Source: Fragilaria crotonensis (lineage: Eukaryota; Bacillariophyta; Fragilariophyceae; Fragilariales; Fragilariaceae). Taken from it: a DNA stretch of 64,000 nt. Position numbers and translations under genes: made by a program. The stretch spans positions 62,001-126,000 of the forward strand of contig JAKSYS010000031.1 in assembly GCA_022925895.1 (NCBI GenBank). The letters run 5' to 3'. Below, in pieces: positions 18,846 through 30,198 of this stretch (position 1 is its first letter; each line of letters starts with the position of its first letter). The notes under the pieces are model-generated. The model saw nothing but the letters and a program-made list of their open reading frames with translations. It searched no databases and had not been told where the DNA came from.

Positions 18846-19433
18846 AGTCGAAGTACACGGCGTGATCAAGGCTGCGTACTAGTTCGTAGAAATCCGGGTT
18901 CGGTCAAACGTAGAGTTATTAATTCTAGTGTTGTTTAACGTATGAGCTTATTTCTAGGTTTCACTTTGAAGGAACCAATTCAATCCAGGTCCGATTGAAT
19001 CTTGCGGATCTACTTTCGCGAAGTTAGAGGGTTGTGGGAGTGAACATTCAAAGCCTTCATCCCACTGATAAGGGCATTGAAATGTCAGGACCAACTCCGC
19101 CTTCACGAGCGAATTGACGGTCGCAACAACTGTTGCAACATGGCCAGACTTAGCCAACATGATGAGGGACACATGTTGGAAATTAGTTGGCACATGAAGG
19201 GAAATTGCAGTTGAATTGCACTGGGTTAATGTGGACAAATTGGTGTTGTAGAAAAGGAGGTTATGAGGTCGGAAAGCAGTCCGGGACAACTGTAGTTTTT
19301 GTACTGGCGATTCGCCGTATACAGTTGGCGTGAGAATCTTTGTATCCAAAGCCGGATGGGACTCAGCTGGCGGGGACGAAATTTCAACGTCAATAACGGC
19401 ACAATAACAGCTGTCAGCTGCTGTACCTTGACT
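18846..19433 (-). repeat. 5' LTR
   Basis: The upstream LTR (588 bp) for the minus-strand element, about 98% identical by eye to 15240-15826. The internal leader follows at 18845 and lower coordinates. I did not recognise a standard tRNA primer site there. Confidence 0.92.
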
Positions 19434-21934
19434 GATCTGTGTGCATATGCATACTCGACGAAGGTGCAAAAACCCTTCAACGAACTATCAGTACCTTCTG
19501 GGAAGTCCAGTTAAGAATTTTGCTCGAATCCCATTGGCCGAGTTAAGGATTTCTTAACTGGGGGTGTCTTCACTCTGAAATTTTCCTCGATGGAAGACTT
19601 CCGGAATGTGACATCGGGCAAACGGAACGGCAAGTTAAGCTCCCAGTTAAGGACAAAAGCGAGAATTCTCGATGAACGACGTCGATCACGATTTTTTTAG
19701 TTATATGATTACGCAGCATAGTATGTACTACAAGTACTCGTGCAAGCACTGTATCAAATACTGTAGAGAGAGTAATCCAGTATCCAGTACATAGATAGTG
19801 TTGCACCGAACATATCAAATACAGTACTCCAATACGCTAATACTTCACTCGGTACCATTTATATGAAATTATGAAGTGTATAGTCTATTAGTACTAATAG
19901 AACTCCAGCACTTCACTCCTAAAAATAGAATATAGTATTTGTGCCATTAGTACCATGAGTTCTATAAGTATTTTCAGTGGTGCAAAGTGGTACTGCTAGG
20001 ATCTACATAGCCACCCAACAGAGTGAATTTGGTCAAGAACCTTGGAAGTGCTTCCCATAGTAGCTTGGATGACCATCATTTCCAATGGACCCCAAAATAG
20101 GCCAATCTCCTTCAGAACCAAGGAGGTAGCATATCATGATTTGAAAAGAGGATTGCTCAATTATGTTTCCAATTGAGTTATTAAAATGCTTCTGGATATG
20201 AGTTAATAAAATACTTTGTCCGGAACTGAACCTATGTATAGAACTTATTTCATTTCTGGGAATTCTTGACCATAATGGTATTGCATTGGTCACAGCTCAT
20301 TGAAGAAAACGCCAATTGAGTCAAGATGAAGTGGAAATGACGCTCATTTTGTTGCTTGGTTTGCAAAAATGGATCCAAGAAGGCACAATGTGACCTTTGC
20401 TGCTTTGGGTACTAGCTAAGAGCATCAATCATGGCAGGAGCATTTAAATAAAGATTTTGCCTGCAGGCTGCTAGGGACATACTCCACCATAAGATACATT
20501 GACACTGTTCAGGCAAGGAAGCAAGCATGATCTGCACTACTTTGTATCAATTATGATGAACAACACAATGCATTATCATGATAATCTTTTATAATCGTGC
20601 AGCTGTGCTGGAGAAAGTGGAGAGGAGGGCAGGATGCTTTGTATGAAATGAAATACTTTACCACTCTGCTGTTGTTGACCCTTACTGTCACCAGAAGTAC
20701 TGCACAAACAATCAGAGACATCCACCTCCAGGAGTTGAAATCTGCACAACTCCTGCAGCCGACTGTTGAGTGCTTCTTTGCTTGTAGTATGAGCTCATGA
20801 TAGGCTTGATGCACAAAAACTGATTGCATGAACTTTACAATTACTACTATTGGCTGTAATGATCCACAAAATGACCAAGAGCAGCATAAAAATACAGTGA
20901 AGACAATAGAATTCAGCCAGACAGACTGCACTGCAGCAGCTAAAAGAACAAGTATTCTAGTAGGTCTCACAGATGAAGTTACAACAACCTTATATTGTCA
21001 GCAATATTTGAGTGATGCAGCACCACAAGAGAAGGAAGAAGCAATTCATCAACTCATGAGATTCCAAAGTTTGTGGTTGGATTTTGATATTCTTGACCAC
21101 CGTCCCAAATGCAATAAGTTCATCGCCAGAGATTAGTAGTACTAGTATGCAGCACTCCTTTCTATAAATGCAAACTGGAATGGTTCTTCACCACTGCCCA
21201 ATAGGGCATATGGTATATTCTTCTTTGCACCATTATTTATGCTCACCAAACTGGCATTACTACTCCTGACTATGGCCCAATCAACAACATCAGCATTGTT
21301 GCCATCCTCCTGCTTGCAACGCAGTCTAGTCCACTATTACATAGTACTAGTTCCTATCCGTCAGGACAAGATCAAGTAAGCAACCAGTAGTAGTTATTTT
21401 AGATTAAGGAAAAGGAAATATAGGGGATGCAAACAAAAATGAAATAAGAGGTGATTACTAACTAATTTGTTACGTGTGGTTTGTCTTGGATTCTGTAGAT
21501 TTGGTTCTGTAGGGGTAGAGGGTAGTACTCCGCTGCTGATAGTCAAGAGTCAAGAAGTTGTACTACAGTACTGGAGTACTCCGGTATTTGTCGTTGAGTC
21601 GTACCTCGTAGCACTCCGTATCAAGTGCTAGTACTGTATCCCTGCTTTTACGCATAAGTAGTACTTGTAGCTTGTAGTACAAGTACTCCCTGTTAATTAT
21701 ACACAGTACAGTGTCATATTGTCGTACTGCTGAATCTTCGTAATGTCGTATTGTCGTTATTTACCCTGTATCCTTCTTCGTGGAGCCTACAGACAACATA
21801 CCAAGTTAAGCATTTATCGATTTCAATCTTTTCCCCAGAGTACCTCCCTTAACCCAGAACGTACGGAATGACCCTTCCGCTACTGTAGTAGTAGGACTCA
21901 TCAAGCCAGATGGCTTCATTCATATCGTGTCGTC
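19434..21934. other. Gene-poor, AT-rich stretch
   Basis: The interval starts with the right-hand GATCT target duplication. Near 19507-19561 there is an inverted repeat. From about 19830 to 21470 the base use changes to AT-rich with short imperfect repeats and looks like old inserted DNA. One open frame at 20828-21136 (plus, 102 codons, beginning MNFTITTIGCNDPQ) has no recognised domain and I do not call it a gene. GTAC motifs return at 21540-21730, upstream of the next gene. Confidence 0.45.
19507..19561. repeat. Inverted repeat CCAGTTAAGAA
   Basis: CCAGTTAAGAA (19507-19517) pairs with TTCTTAACTGG (19551-19561). A third related arm, CCCAGTTAAGG, occurs near 19640. This may be a small decayed MITE. 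Confidence 0.7.
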
Positions 21935-23272
21935 ATGGAGGTCAACCTCCAGTTTGACGATGAGGGTAGAACGCGATGTAGTGCTGTAGTAGCAGACTAT
22001 TCTACCAAGGCTGTCATGACAACACTTGGCTGCGATGATCATTCTTCAATCGACAACAGTGATTCTTGTTTGAAGCCATCAGCGTCCAATGGCTTGTTGG
22101 ATAACATTTTACAAGATTGTGAGATTGCCGATTCGGACCTCATGCCTCATACCTTTTGGATGCCGGCTCTTTCGACTGACGTTCAGGATCGACCACGGTG
22201 TTTGCTCGAATCCATGGCCTTGCAAGTATTTCAACACCACGTTTCTTCGTCCAAATGGAACACTAATGGTGTCACAAATCATGGTGTTGCGCCCATTTTG
22301 ACGGCAGAAGAAAGATCAAAATCAGGTGCCGAATGGTGGGTTCAAATCAGACCATCATCGCATGATCATCATAATCATACAACAACTACTACTACTGCAT
22401 TGACAACAACAACATCAGAACAGAGCAATCATGATGATGATGACGACAAAAACGACGACGACGACGACATGTCGAAATCAGGAATTGCATTTCATTGGGA
22501 CAAGGATGAAGAGTTGCGACAATTGGCGGGAGGAAATCTGTACATTCATCCACATATATCGACTGTAACGTATCTTACATCAATCGGTGCTCCCACCATG
22601 GTGTGTCATCGTCGTATTCATCCTTTGACGGGGGACTGGATTAAAATGGATGATGATGACAACGAACAAGATGCGAGTGTTGCGAACGGTTCATCGGAAG
22701 GATATTTGAGTTGGCCGAAACTAGGAAAGCACTTGAGTTTCGATGGTGGGTATTTGCATGCGGCACCTCCAGATTTGTTACAAAAGGGGCAGTTTGAAAG
22801 ACAATGCCAAATGCCGCATTCAAATGGTATCGTTCCGACTGTTGACCACGATGAACAAATTCGCTTGGTGCGACGGCGTCGGCGTGTCACATTTCTGGTG
22901 AACATTTGGTTGAATCATAAACCCGTCAATGTTGAGCGGTTTCCAGAGGGTATGTTAAATAAAATGAGCAAAGTGAGCAGTGACGATTGGGAACTATTCG
23001 AATCACCCAAACCTTTGCCCATCAGCGTCATTGACGTGGCCGAACAACCTTTAGCTACGACCTTCACATGGCCCATGGGAAGTGGTGGGTCACATGAGAG
23101 CATCTCGGCTCCCATACCAGTCGAGAAGGTTCAGGAAATGGCACCAGAGGATCGCACGATTCACCTCCGGTGGTCTAAGGATGCACCCATGGTACTATCA
23201 AAAGGGGAGAAATTAAAGCGGACTGAATGCGAGTCTGCCGGAAGCGACTGCAAACGAATCCGCAGGGGTTAG
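21935..23272 (+). CDS. Putative 2-oxoglutarate/Fe(II) dioxygenase-fold protein
   Basis: A 445-residue protein of no family I can name. A possible double-stranded beta-helix iron site is visible: FHWDKDE (HxD, about 187), then FDGGYLHAAPP (distal His, about 273), and RRVTFLVNIWLNHKP (about 315-330), where the Arg could hold 2-oxoglutarate. Between residues 145 and 180 lies a low-complexity insert rich in H, T, N and D. The C-terminus ends basic (KRIRRG). The ATG at 21935 is supported because the duplicated fragment at 13049 preserves the following codons. No signal peptide is evident. The enzyme assignment is inference from motif spacing. Confidence 0.6.
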   Translation: MEVNLQFDDEGRTRCSAVVADYSTKAVMTTLGCDDHSSIDNSDSCLKPSASNGLLDNILQDCEIADSDLMPHTFWMPALSTDVQDRPRCLLESMALQVFQHHVSSSKWNTNGVTNHGVAPILTAEERSKSGAEWWVQIRPSSHDHHNHTTTTTTALTTTTSEQSNHDDDDDKNDDDDDMSKSGIAFHWDKDEELRQLAGGNLYIHPHISTVTYLTSIGAPTMVCHRRIHPLTGDWIKMDDDDNEQDASVANGSSEGYLSWPKLGKHLSFDGGYLHAAPPDLLQKGQFERQCQMPHSNGIVPTVDHDEQIRLVRRRRRVTFLVNIWLNHKPVNVERFPEGMLNKMSKVSSDDWELFESPKPLPISVIDVAEQPLATTFTWPMGSGGSHESISAPIPVEKVQEMAPEDRTIHLRWSKDAPMVLSKGEKLKRTECESAGSDCKRIRRG

Positions 23273-23594
23273 AAATTTATTGATAACTGAATCATTTTAG
23301 TTATTAGTGTTATCATGGGGTCTGCCATCGAATTCTCACCTATTTTTGGCAGATTACTCCCGTGTACTCGTAACTGCGACGACAGTACTACAGTATTTCC
23401 CTGTTCTCCGATTACGTAGCAGTGTGAGCTCATGTCAAGAGCCAATTATGAGTTGACGGATCTTGCGTCTTGCGTGTCAAACGTGTCAACACTCAACGCA
23501 GAAAAGGATTCCCAAGTCTTGAATGGGGCACAAAAAGTGGATTGCTGACTGTGGTGACTGGTGACACTTCAGAGAACAAAAAACTTAAGTAACC
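23273..23594. other. Short intergenic region
   Basis: The spacer between two plus-strand genes. It holds the 3' end of the first and the promoter of the peroxidase gene. No distinct motif is seen beyond TACTACAGTA near 23386. Confidence 0.5.
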
Positions 23595-24913
23595 ATGGCA
23601 AATCAGCATTACGCTAGCGAATTTTACGACAAGGCCGCTCGAGCACAAGTATCCTCTACCATTGTCTCTAAGAAAGCCAATGTGTGTCCCTTCACCGTTC
23701 GTTTGGCTTGGCATGCCTCTGGTACGTTTGATCCCAACGCCGGCGATGGTGGTTCTGACGGTGCTACGATGCGTTTTCCACCTGAAATTACGGATGGTGC
23801 CAATGCCGGATTGGCGCTCATGCAGGATATTATCAAACCAGTCCGTGACAAGTTCCCCGAGCTGTCGTACGCAGATCTCTGGACTATGGCTGGGACGCAG
23901 GCTATTTCCTTGACGGGTGGTCCTACCATTCCGTTCCGGTATGGTCGTACGGATGCTTCTGGTCCGGTAAGTTGTCCTCCCAATGGTCGTCTGCCCGATG
24001 CCAGCCAGGGAGCCGAGCACCTGCGTGATGTGTTTTATCGTATGGGATTTCAGGATCGCGATATTGTCGCCTTGAGCGGAGCCCACACTTTGGGATCGTG
24101 CCATCGACTCCGGTCCGGCTTTGATGGACCGTGGACGCACAACCCACTCAAATTCGATAATGAATATTTCAAGAATTTGATTGAACTTGAATGGACTGTC
24201 CGGGAATGGGACGGACCTAAGCAGTACCAGGATCCTTCCGGAAAGCTCATGATGTTGCCAACGTGAGTTTTGTGCTACGATGTTCATTTGCTTCCTTTTT
24301 CATGCCATGGTGCTAACCCCTTGCTCCATTATGTTTGCGCTCACCCTATATGTCAAGTGACATGGCTCTTATTGAGGATGAAGCCTTTTTGCCATTTGTC
24401 AAGGCGTACGCCGAAGATGAACAACTGTTCTTTCGTGATTTTGCAGACGCCTTTTCCAAATTGCTCGCCAAGGGATGTCCTGCTCATTGTCAACCGGATG
24501 CAGCCACGCCAGTCACCACGAATAATGAGCCATCGGCCGACAAGGACTTTCGTGATTTGGCCATGCACGGTTCAGTCGAACGCATGCAGGAATTGCTCCA
24601 GGCGTCGGGTACCGATGTCAACGTCAATTCCACTGAAGCCTTGAGTGGTCGAACTGCCCTTCACAAGGCGGCCTATTTTGGACATGTGCACGTGATTGAG
24701 TTCTTATTGGATCAAGAGGGCATTGTGGTCAATGTGCAAGACGCTGATGGCGATACACCTTTGCACGATGCCGCCCGATATGGGCATGTCGGCGTTGTCG
24801 AAGCGTTGCTGCTCAAGGGTGCGGACAAGACACTGATCAACAAGGAAGGCAAGGCTGCACTGGATTTGGCGCAGGCGGCGGAAAAGGATGCTGTTGTTGC
24901 CGTTTTGGCGTAA
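23595..24913 (+). CDS. Ascorbate/cytochrome c-type heme peroxidase fused to ankyrin repeats
   Basis: Exons 23595-24262 and 24358-24913 join to 407 residues; the intron has GT..AG ends and phase 2. The class I heme peroxidase domain (about 1-275) has the distal site VRLAWHASGTFD, the ligand segment LSGAHTLGSCHRL with the proximal His, and GKLMMLPTDMALIED across the splice site, as in ascorbate and cytochrome c peroxidases. From about 310 there are about three ankyrin repeats (GRTALHKAAYFGHVHVIEFL, DGDTPLHDAARYGHVGVVE). There is no signal peptide, so a cytosolic enzyme removing hydrogen peroxide is likely. The electron donor cannot be read from sequence alone. The fusion to ankyrin repeats suggests a protein partner. 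Confidence 0.9.
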
Positions 24914-25163
24914 GCAAGCGAGAGGCTTGTGGTGCACATTGCATACTGGCAGCAACGCAGTGTCGTGCAAGGTGTTGATTGATTAGCACGAGAATGATTC
25001 TGTTATGCATTCCCTTTCATATACTAATTGATCTTATTGTAAACTGTCGTTTTGTTGTTGCTTGGAAAGTTGTGCGAGTTCTTGCGTGCCCGACGATGTG
25101 CGGGTACGTTTCAGGAATTCATGGGTAACATCGCGAAAGCAAACTTTCTTCTCAATTAGACGT

Positions 25164-28100
25164 TTATTCAGATTTCAACTGTGATTCCATCCATTCTTTC
25201 CACTTGGATTCTTCCATTCGTTGTGAGGTTGCAACGCCATGCGCAGCAGCAGCTGTCGCATTGGCTGCCATAGCCGCTGCCACGATGTGTGATCGCGTGG
25301 CGTCGCACTTTTTCATCGTGGAACAGGTATTCAAAATAACGCCGGCAGGGAGTTGCGGCAAGAGACTGATTCGTCGCTCCATGGCATTGAGTCCAGAAGA
25401 GAATCGAATGGCGCCCATCAAGGCCCTTGATAGCGTTGAAACAGCGAATAGGAAGAAGAACCCATCAGTTCCTCCTTGCCCTCTTCTCAGAATGTCAGTA
25501 AGAACGTCCAACAACTCCGCCGAATCACGCTCTCCTGTCGGCGGTAGTCCTTCCAAAACAACCTCCTCGACGGCATTCGCCAGGTCGACTTCATTCGCAG
25601 ATTCTGCATCCAACGTGAGCAAATGTGAAACCTCACGAAGTCGTTGTAGCACTTCGCATCGAATCTTGGACGGAAATTGTGGCCTCAACAGCACTCGAAT
25701 AGCCTTGGTGCATTCTTCGTACTGAGCACCGTGTTCAACAAAGGCATTGCACAAATCTAGGCTCAACTCCTGCAGGGCTCGGAATGCCTTGGAGGAGGCA
25801 TCGGGAGTGCCGCTCAAGACCGCGAGCAACTTCTCATCCTTAGCATCAGCAGGATCATTAACAGACGACCTCTTGAGACGCGAGTGATCATAACATGCTG
25901 CAATGAACTCAAGCGCAAATTCAGGACCGAGTTGTGGCGTTATCTTGTCCAATAATGTGCTCGCCTTTGTGCGCAGTTCTTCATTCGACAGGATGCCCTC
26001 AGGGTAGAGAAACGTGTTGAGCAGGAAGTACAATTTGGCACCACCCGGTAGTGGATCAACAAATGAGCCAATCCTCTCTTTATCACCCTCCAAGTGCAAC
26101 AAGAAGCTGAGAAAGGATGAAACGATTGACGAAACTTCTTCATCTACTTCATCTGACACTCCAAACGATCCGGACAACGCTTGCCATGTCCACATCTTCC
26201 CGATCGGAAGGAGCCCGCTGTCGCTTCCGGGACCTCGGTCAGCGTCACTGAGCAGGGATTCTGTAGCGAACGGACCCCAGCCTTCAGCAGTGATTCCAAA
26301 GCCCCGATGAAGCTTGTAACTATGATCCAATTGTTTCCGAGCTGACTCGGATCCGCATAACTCTCGTATAAACAACGCGGATGTTGGTTCAGACAACGTG
26401 CCTTCTTCGCCATCAAACAAAGAGTCGCTGCTGAAAAGAATCGTGGCTTTGGCCTCGTCACCAAGATCAAGCCTTCCAATTAAAATGATCACAAACATCC
26501 TAAGCAGAGCGCGGTCGTCATCCGATAGGTCACCTTCGCTTAGAAGGAATTTCGCCACGACAAAGTGACACTGTCTTATCCAACCGTGCGCAACATCGAA
26601 CTCAGGTTCCAATCGTTCGGTACGACAAGCGGTAAGTTTAGCTTTCAGCAATCCACGCAACGAGGAAAGAACGTGATGGAAATTGGGATCAGCTGTCCGA
26701 TAGTCAAGCGAGTCGAGAGTGGTTACGAATGTAACAAGCTCAGTTAGGAAGCTGGAAGCAGCGGCTTCAAGAGAGACGGTTTCGGACGATGAAAGCATTG
26801 GCACCAATCGTAAGATACTTGCCATGGCTTCGCTTGCCAAGAAGTCACTCAAGTTGATAACCAGGTTTGAATTTTCGAGCAGGAGTGCCAAATGCATGAT
26901 GTTCTCGCCTTCTTCAGCGGAACGCATCCATGCTGTAACGAACGACGAGAGCAGTCGTAGCATACTGGCATGAACAGTTAAGACTGTTGGGTCCTCAGTG
27001 ACATCTCCAACAACGCATACCTTGCTCGCACAATGCCTCGCAGAAGGGGATAACCACTGTACAGCACTGGCGAGTATCTCCTTATCACTTGCGCTGAGCG
27101 CCGCGTGCAACGCTGTATCAGATTTTCCCGCAAACACCTTGGAACAATCCAGAAATGCTGCAAACGTGCTGCAGTACTCGGAAGTCAGATCGCCGCAATT
27201 ATTGCGTGGAATAATAGAGAGGGCAACCAACGAGGGTATTCCAGAAATCCCTATTCCGTATCGCAAGAGCTTTCTCCAAAGCATGAGGGCCCACCGTTGT
27301 ACATCGACAAGACCATCTGCTTGAATGGCCAACAAGGGTGGCAATACATCCATGTAGGGAATGGCAGACGCCACGACACGCGATTGTCGCGCCATGGTAT
27401 TGAGCAGAATCATAACGGGCAGCATAATGTTCGTTTTCAGAAAGTGTGATTCCTTCCCATCCGTGGGCGGCATGACAGTCTGTTTCAATAAGGACTTGAG
27501 CAGGTGAGAATGTTGTGAAATCGCGGACGCCGCGCCTGGAGATCGGGCCGAAAGCATCGCAAGGATGCCACTTATTGCCACTAAACCTTCCTCTGGTAAA
27601 TCGTAGTGACTATTAAGCAGCTGTGCAACGAGCGGGACAATTCGCATTTTTGATAAGAGAGTCCACATTGGATCCCTTACAAAAGCTTCTCCATCCTGGT
27701 GCGCGGACGTGGATGACGAGGATGTTGCATATGCCACCGTCTCGCCATCCTTGTTGTTAACCATTGGCGTAGTCACGATGGACGGGTACAAGCTACCGAA
27801 TCGAGATGTTGGAATTGCGTCATCCATGAAAACAGTCTGGTGGATTACATACGGCGACAGTTGCGTCCCAGAAACATCCACTACATGTTCCATGGGAGCC
27901 CTTAATTTTAGCAAAGCATTGATGGACCGAAGTACATAGGAATGCAGAGCGAGTCCGTTTGTATGCGTTACATTCGCATCCAAAAGGCACCGCAACGACA
28001 CCGGTAGAAGGGTAGGATACGGCCACGCGAAGTTGGAGCCAATTCGGAAACTCTTCTGCTGCTCAACATCCCGTTCCAAATCCCGACAGACGACTCTGGC

Positions 28101-29096
28101 TGCCCAAAGGGTTTGTCGCGGTGATGTTGACCGCAACAATGTGCAAGCCTGATCCCATTCGCTCTTGCCTTCGAGGCCTTCCCGTTCCGGCAAACCCACT
28201 TCTCGTTCGTACGCTTCATCTAACTCATGGTAAGTTCGAATTGACGACAAGATGTTGGAGAGACGCTCCTTCTCCTTGGCTTCTTCGATGGAGACAACGC
28301 CTGTATCTTGTATGGAATGTGAATCGGCGTAAGTAACGACCGGTGCTTGCAATTTAGGACGCAGCTTGGTTGAGGCAGCAGCAGTCTTTTGTCCGCGATT
28401 CTTCAAAAACTGCAAGAGTTCAGGCGACAACGCCTCCTTTAGTTCTTGAATACTCCCCTGAATCTCTTGTGGCGACATTTGCGACAAGATGGCATCTGCA
28501 CTACTGCTGCTACTGCCCACACCATCCTGAGCAACATTTTCTTGCGTAGCTGCTGCTTCCTCGTCGTGGTCGTGTCGCTTTGAAGCGGTGCTGCCTTGTG
28601 AAGGAGGTCGAGGAGTCATAATGGTATTTCCCGTCTTTTTGGCCTTGGCAAAAGTTCCAATTGGTTGATTGAGTACGGAAGGAAATCCCCCGGTAGGAAC
28701 CCGATGTTGCGCCCAAATTGATTTCTTTGGTGGATCGCTACTGATCGGCATCCGTGGTCGCTCGATTACTTCGCCTACGAGGATAGTTGCTGGAGGTTGC
28801 GTTTGTGGTTGCTGTTGCTGCTGCTGCTGCTGTTGTTGTCTCTGCTTCCAATACTCCGCCTCCTTTTCTTCCACATTCTCTTGTTCTTTCATTGTCTGAT
28901 TGTTGGATCGGCGAGTAACGGTAGCTGCAGGTCGTGTCGACACATTCATTTCCATTCTTTGCTGGAGAAATGCAGAGGTCCTTGTCGCTGCTGCCGATGA
29001 TTGAGACATTGATCTTCCAGCAACCGACGAATTGCTTGGAGGAAAAGACAAGACTTCATTCATGATGTCTTCCGACATTCCCTGTGTGTTGGCCAT
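25164..29096 (-). CDS. RPAP1: RNA polymerase II-associated protein 1 (RPAP1-like)
   Basis: A 1310-residue protein. The N-terminal RPAP1 signature is ILSQMSPQEIQGSIQELKEA followed by LSPELLQFLKNRG (about 203-238), preceded by a short motif IWAQHRVPTGGFPS (about 127). A polyglutamine stretch lies near residue 90, from a CTG-type repeat around 28810-28840. The remainder is a long helical, ARM-like body. RPAP1 proteins act in assembly and nuclear import of RNA polymerase II and in Mediator-dependent transcription (plant homologue MINIYO). The family call rests mainly on the N-terminal signature and the size. It converges with the peroxidase gene 250 bp away. Confidence 0.78.
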   Translation of the reverse strand: MANTQGMSEDIMNEVLSFPPSNSSVAGRSMSQSSAAATRTSAFLQQRMEMNVSTRPAATVTRRSNNQTMKEQENVEEKEAEYWKQRQQQQQQQQQQPQTQPPATILVGEVIERPRMPISSDPPKKSIWAQHRVPTGGFPSVLNQPIGTFAKAKKTGNTIMTPRPPSQGSTASKRHDHDEEAAATQENVAQDGVGSSSSSADAILSQMSPQEIQGSIQELKEALSPELLQFLKNRGQKTAAASTKLRPKLQAPVVTYADSHSIQDTGVVSIEEAKEKERLSNILSSIRTYHELDEAYEREVGLPEREGLEGKSEWDQACTLLRSTSPRQTLWAARVVCRDLERDVEQQKSFRIGSNFAWPYPTLLPVSLRCLLDANVTHTNGLALHSYVLRSINALLKLRAPMEHVVDVSGTQLSPYVIHQTVFMDDAIPTSRFGSLYPSIVTTPMVNNKDGETVAYATSSSSTSAHQDGEAFVRDPMWTLLSKMRIVPLVAQLLNSHYDLPEEGLVAISGILAMLSARSPGAASAISQHSHLLKSLLKQTVMPPTDGKESHFLKTNIMLPVMILLNTMARQSRVVASAIPYMDVLPPLLAIQADGLVDVQRWALMLWRKLLRYGIGISGIPSLVALSIIPRNNCGDLTSEYCSTFAAFLDCSKVFAGKSDTALHAALSASDKEILASAVQWLSPSARHCASKVCVVGDVTEDPTVLTVHASMLRLLSSFVTAWMRSAEEGENIMHLALLLENSNLVINLSDFLASEAMASILRLVPMLSSSETVSLEAAASSFLTELVTFVTTLDSLDYRTADPNFHHVLSSLRGLLKAKLTACRTERLEPEFDVAHGWIRQCHFVVAKFLLSEGDLSDDDRALLRMFVIILIGRLDLGDEAKATILFSSDSLFDGEEGTLSEPTSALFIRELCGSESARKQLDHSYKLHRGFGITAEGWGPFATESLLSDADRGPGSDSGLLPIGKMWTWQALSGSFGVSDEVDEEVSSIVSSFLSFLLHLEGDKERIGSFVDPLPGGAKLYFLLNTFLYPEGILSNEELRTKASTLLDKITPQLGPEFALEFIAACYDHSRLKRSSVNDPADAKDEKLLAVLSGTPDASSKAFRALQELSLDLCNAFVEHGAQYEECTKAIRVLLRPQFPSKIRCEVLQRLREVSHLLTLDAESANEVDLANAVEEVVLEGLPPTGERDSAELLDVLTDILRRGQGGTDGFFFLFAVSTLSRALMGAIRFSSGLNAMERRISLLPQLPAGVILNTCSTMKKCDATRSHIVAAAMAANATAAAAHGVATSQRMEESKWKEWMESQLKSE

Positions 29097-30198
29097 ATTG
29101 TCTTGTACTTCGGGTGTTGTGCAGAGGTTGTTGTAGAATGATCGATAGATGAGCTGTGCGCTCTGTATTCCCTCAAAACTGGTCGACTCGACTCAACTAG
29201 AATCTGCTGCTCAGCTACAATTGACCAAGTATCTCTATACTCTACTGGTGTAATAGAAGCTGATCGTCTATGTTCATATTGCACTATCGCCGATCGTCCC
29301 TTCTCTCTCGAGCGATTCTGAGATTATCTTAAATGTGACTGGTCGTCCGTCACCCCGTCGGCACGATGCCGTATCCCGTATCACCTGCTGCGCTGCGGCT
29401 GCGGCTTGCATCTCTGCTGTATCTTTGTCACTCCTTTTGAAAAGGTACCCTGCTACTACATACCGTGTCCTAAATGTACAGTACCTTATACTGAACCTCA
29501 GCAGACACTACCAGTACTCCATTCTCTCCAGTGCAAGGCAGATTTCGATGATGCGTAGTTGCGTAATGCATATAATGCCTGATGCATATAGCAGTGCGGG
29601 AAGAGTGACGGAGATCCTGCTATAAGTCTACTCCGAGTACCTTGTACTCTGGAGTACTATACCTGCTAGCGCCTTGTAGAGTCCACTTGAGGACGTCCTT
29701 TGCTATGCTTTAGACTAGTGTAGCACTCGCGACTCCGAGTAGCAAGTAGGTGTTCGCATTCAAGTCTGCCTAGATTGTGACATAAAGCACTATACATCTT
29801 CTGCTTCACACTATTAGTCTTCGTATTAGCTCTACTAGTATTTAGTTAGTTAAACAATTCACCCACGTTTCTGTCGCCCTCGTCTGTTTCCTTCTGGGAC
29901 AACCAAAAGATCGAACTTTGTTTGCATTTTCACAATGCCTCCAATGACCTTCGACCAAATCGCTTCCCAAAACCAGGAGATAAACATGCGCCTGGAATAA
30001 CGCCCTGGTCAACATGCTGACGCCTGACGCTTCCGTCAACCTAAAGCGCAGTCTTCATTTACAGCCGCATGCCCAATTGCCATTTCAACACCGGACCTGT
30101 ACTATCACCGCAGCGTTGTCGTTCCTAGCGACTCGTCATCAATGCTCGACCCAAGGTCTGATGCTTGTCCCGTCAACAAAATCGCGTTGGAACAACAC
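29097..30198. other. Intergenic
   Basis: The promoter side of RPAP1 and the 3' side of the glycosyltransferase. There is a TACTCCGAGTA motif at 29629-29639 followed by TACTCTGGAGTA. The part 30130-30198 recurs at 33480-33541 and belongs to the tandem duplication. No gene seen. Confidence 0.5.

Larger units (their letters stand above)
15240..19433 (-). mobile_element. Copia-type LTR retroelement, non-autonomous
   Basis: The element is 4194 bp. Two 587/588-bp direct repeats bound an internal part of about 3.0 kb that encodes Copia pol on the minus strand. It is flanked by the 5-bp duplication GATCT (15235-15239 and 19434-19438). Its termini are AGTC...GACT rather than TG...CA. A polypurine tract lies directly before the downstream LTR. 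The LTRs differ at roughly 12 substitutions plus one indel by eye (about 2%), so the insertion is fairly recent. Gag, protease and the integrase core are missing, and pol has a frameshift. It inserted beside the astacin-derived end of the mosaic block. Confidence 0.93.

Noticed and set aside
20828-21136. Plus-strand 102-codon frame in AT-rich DNA
   Set aside because: No recognised motif and surrounded by decayed-looking sequence; left as part of the gene-poor stretch.
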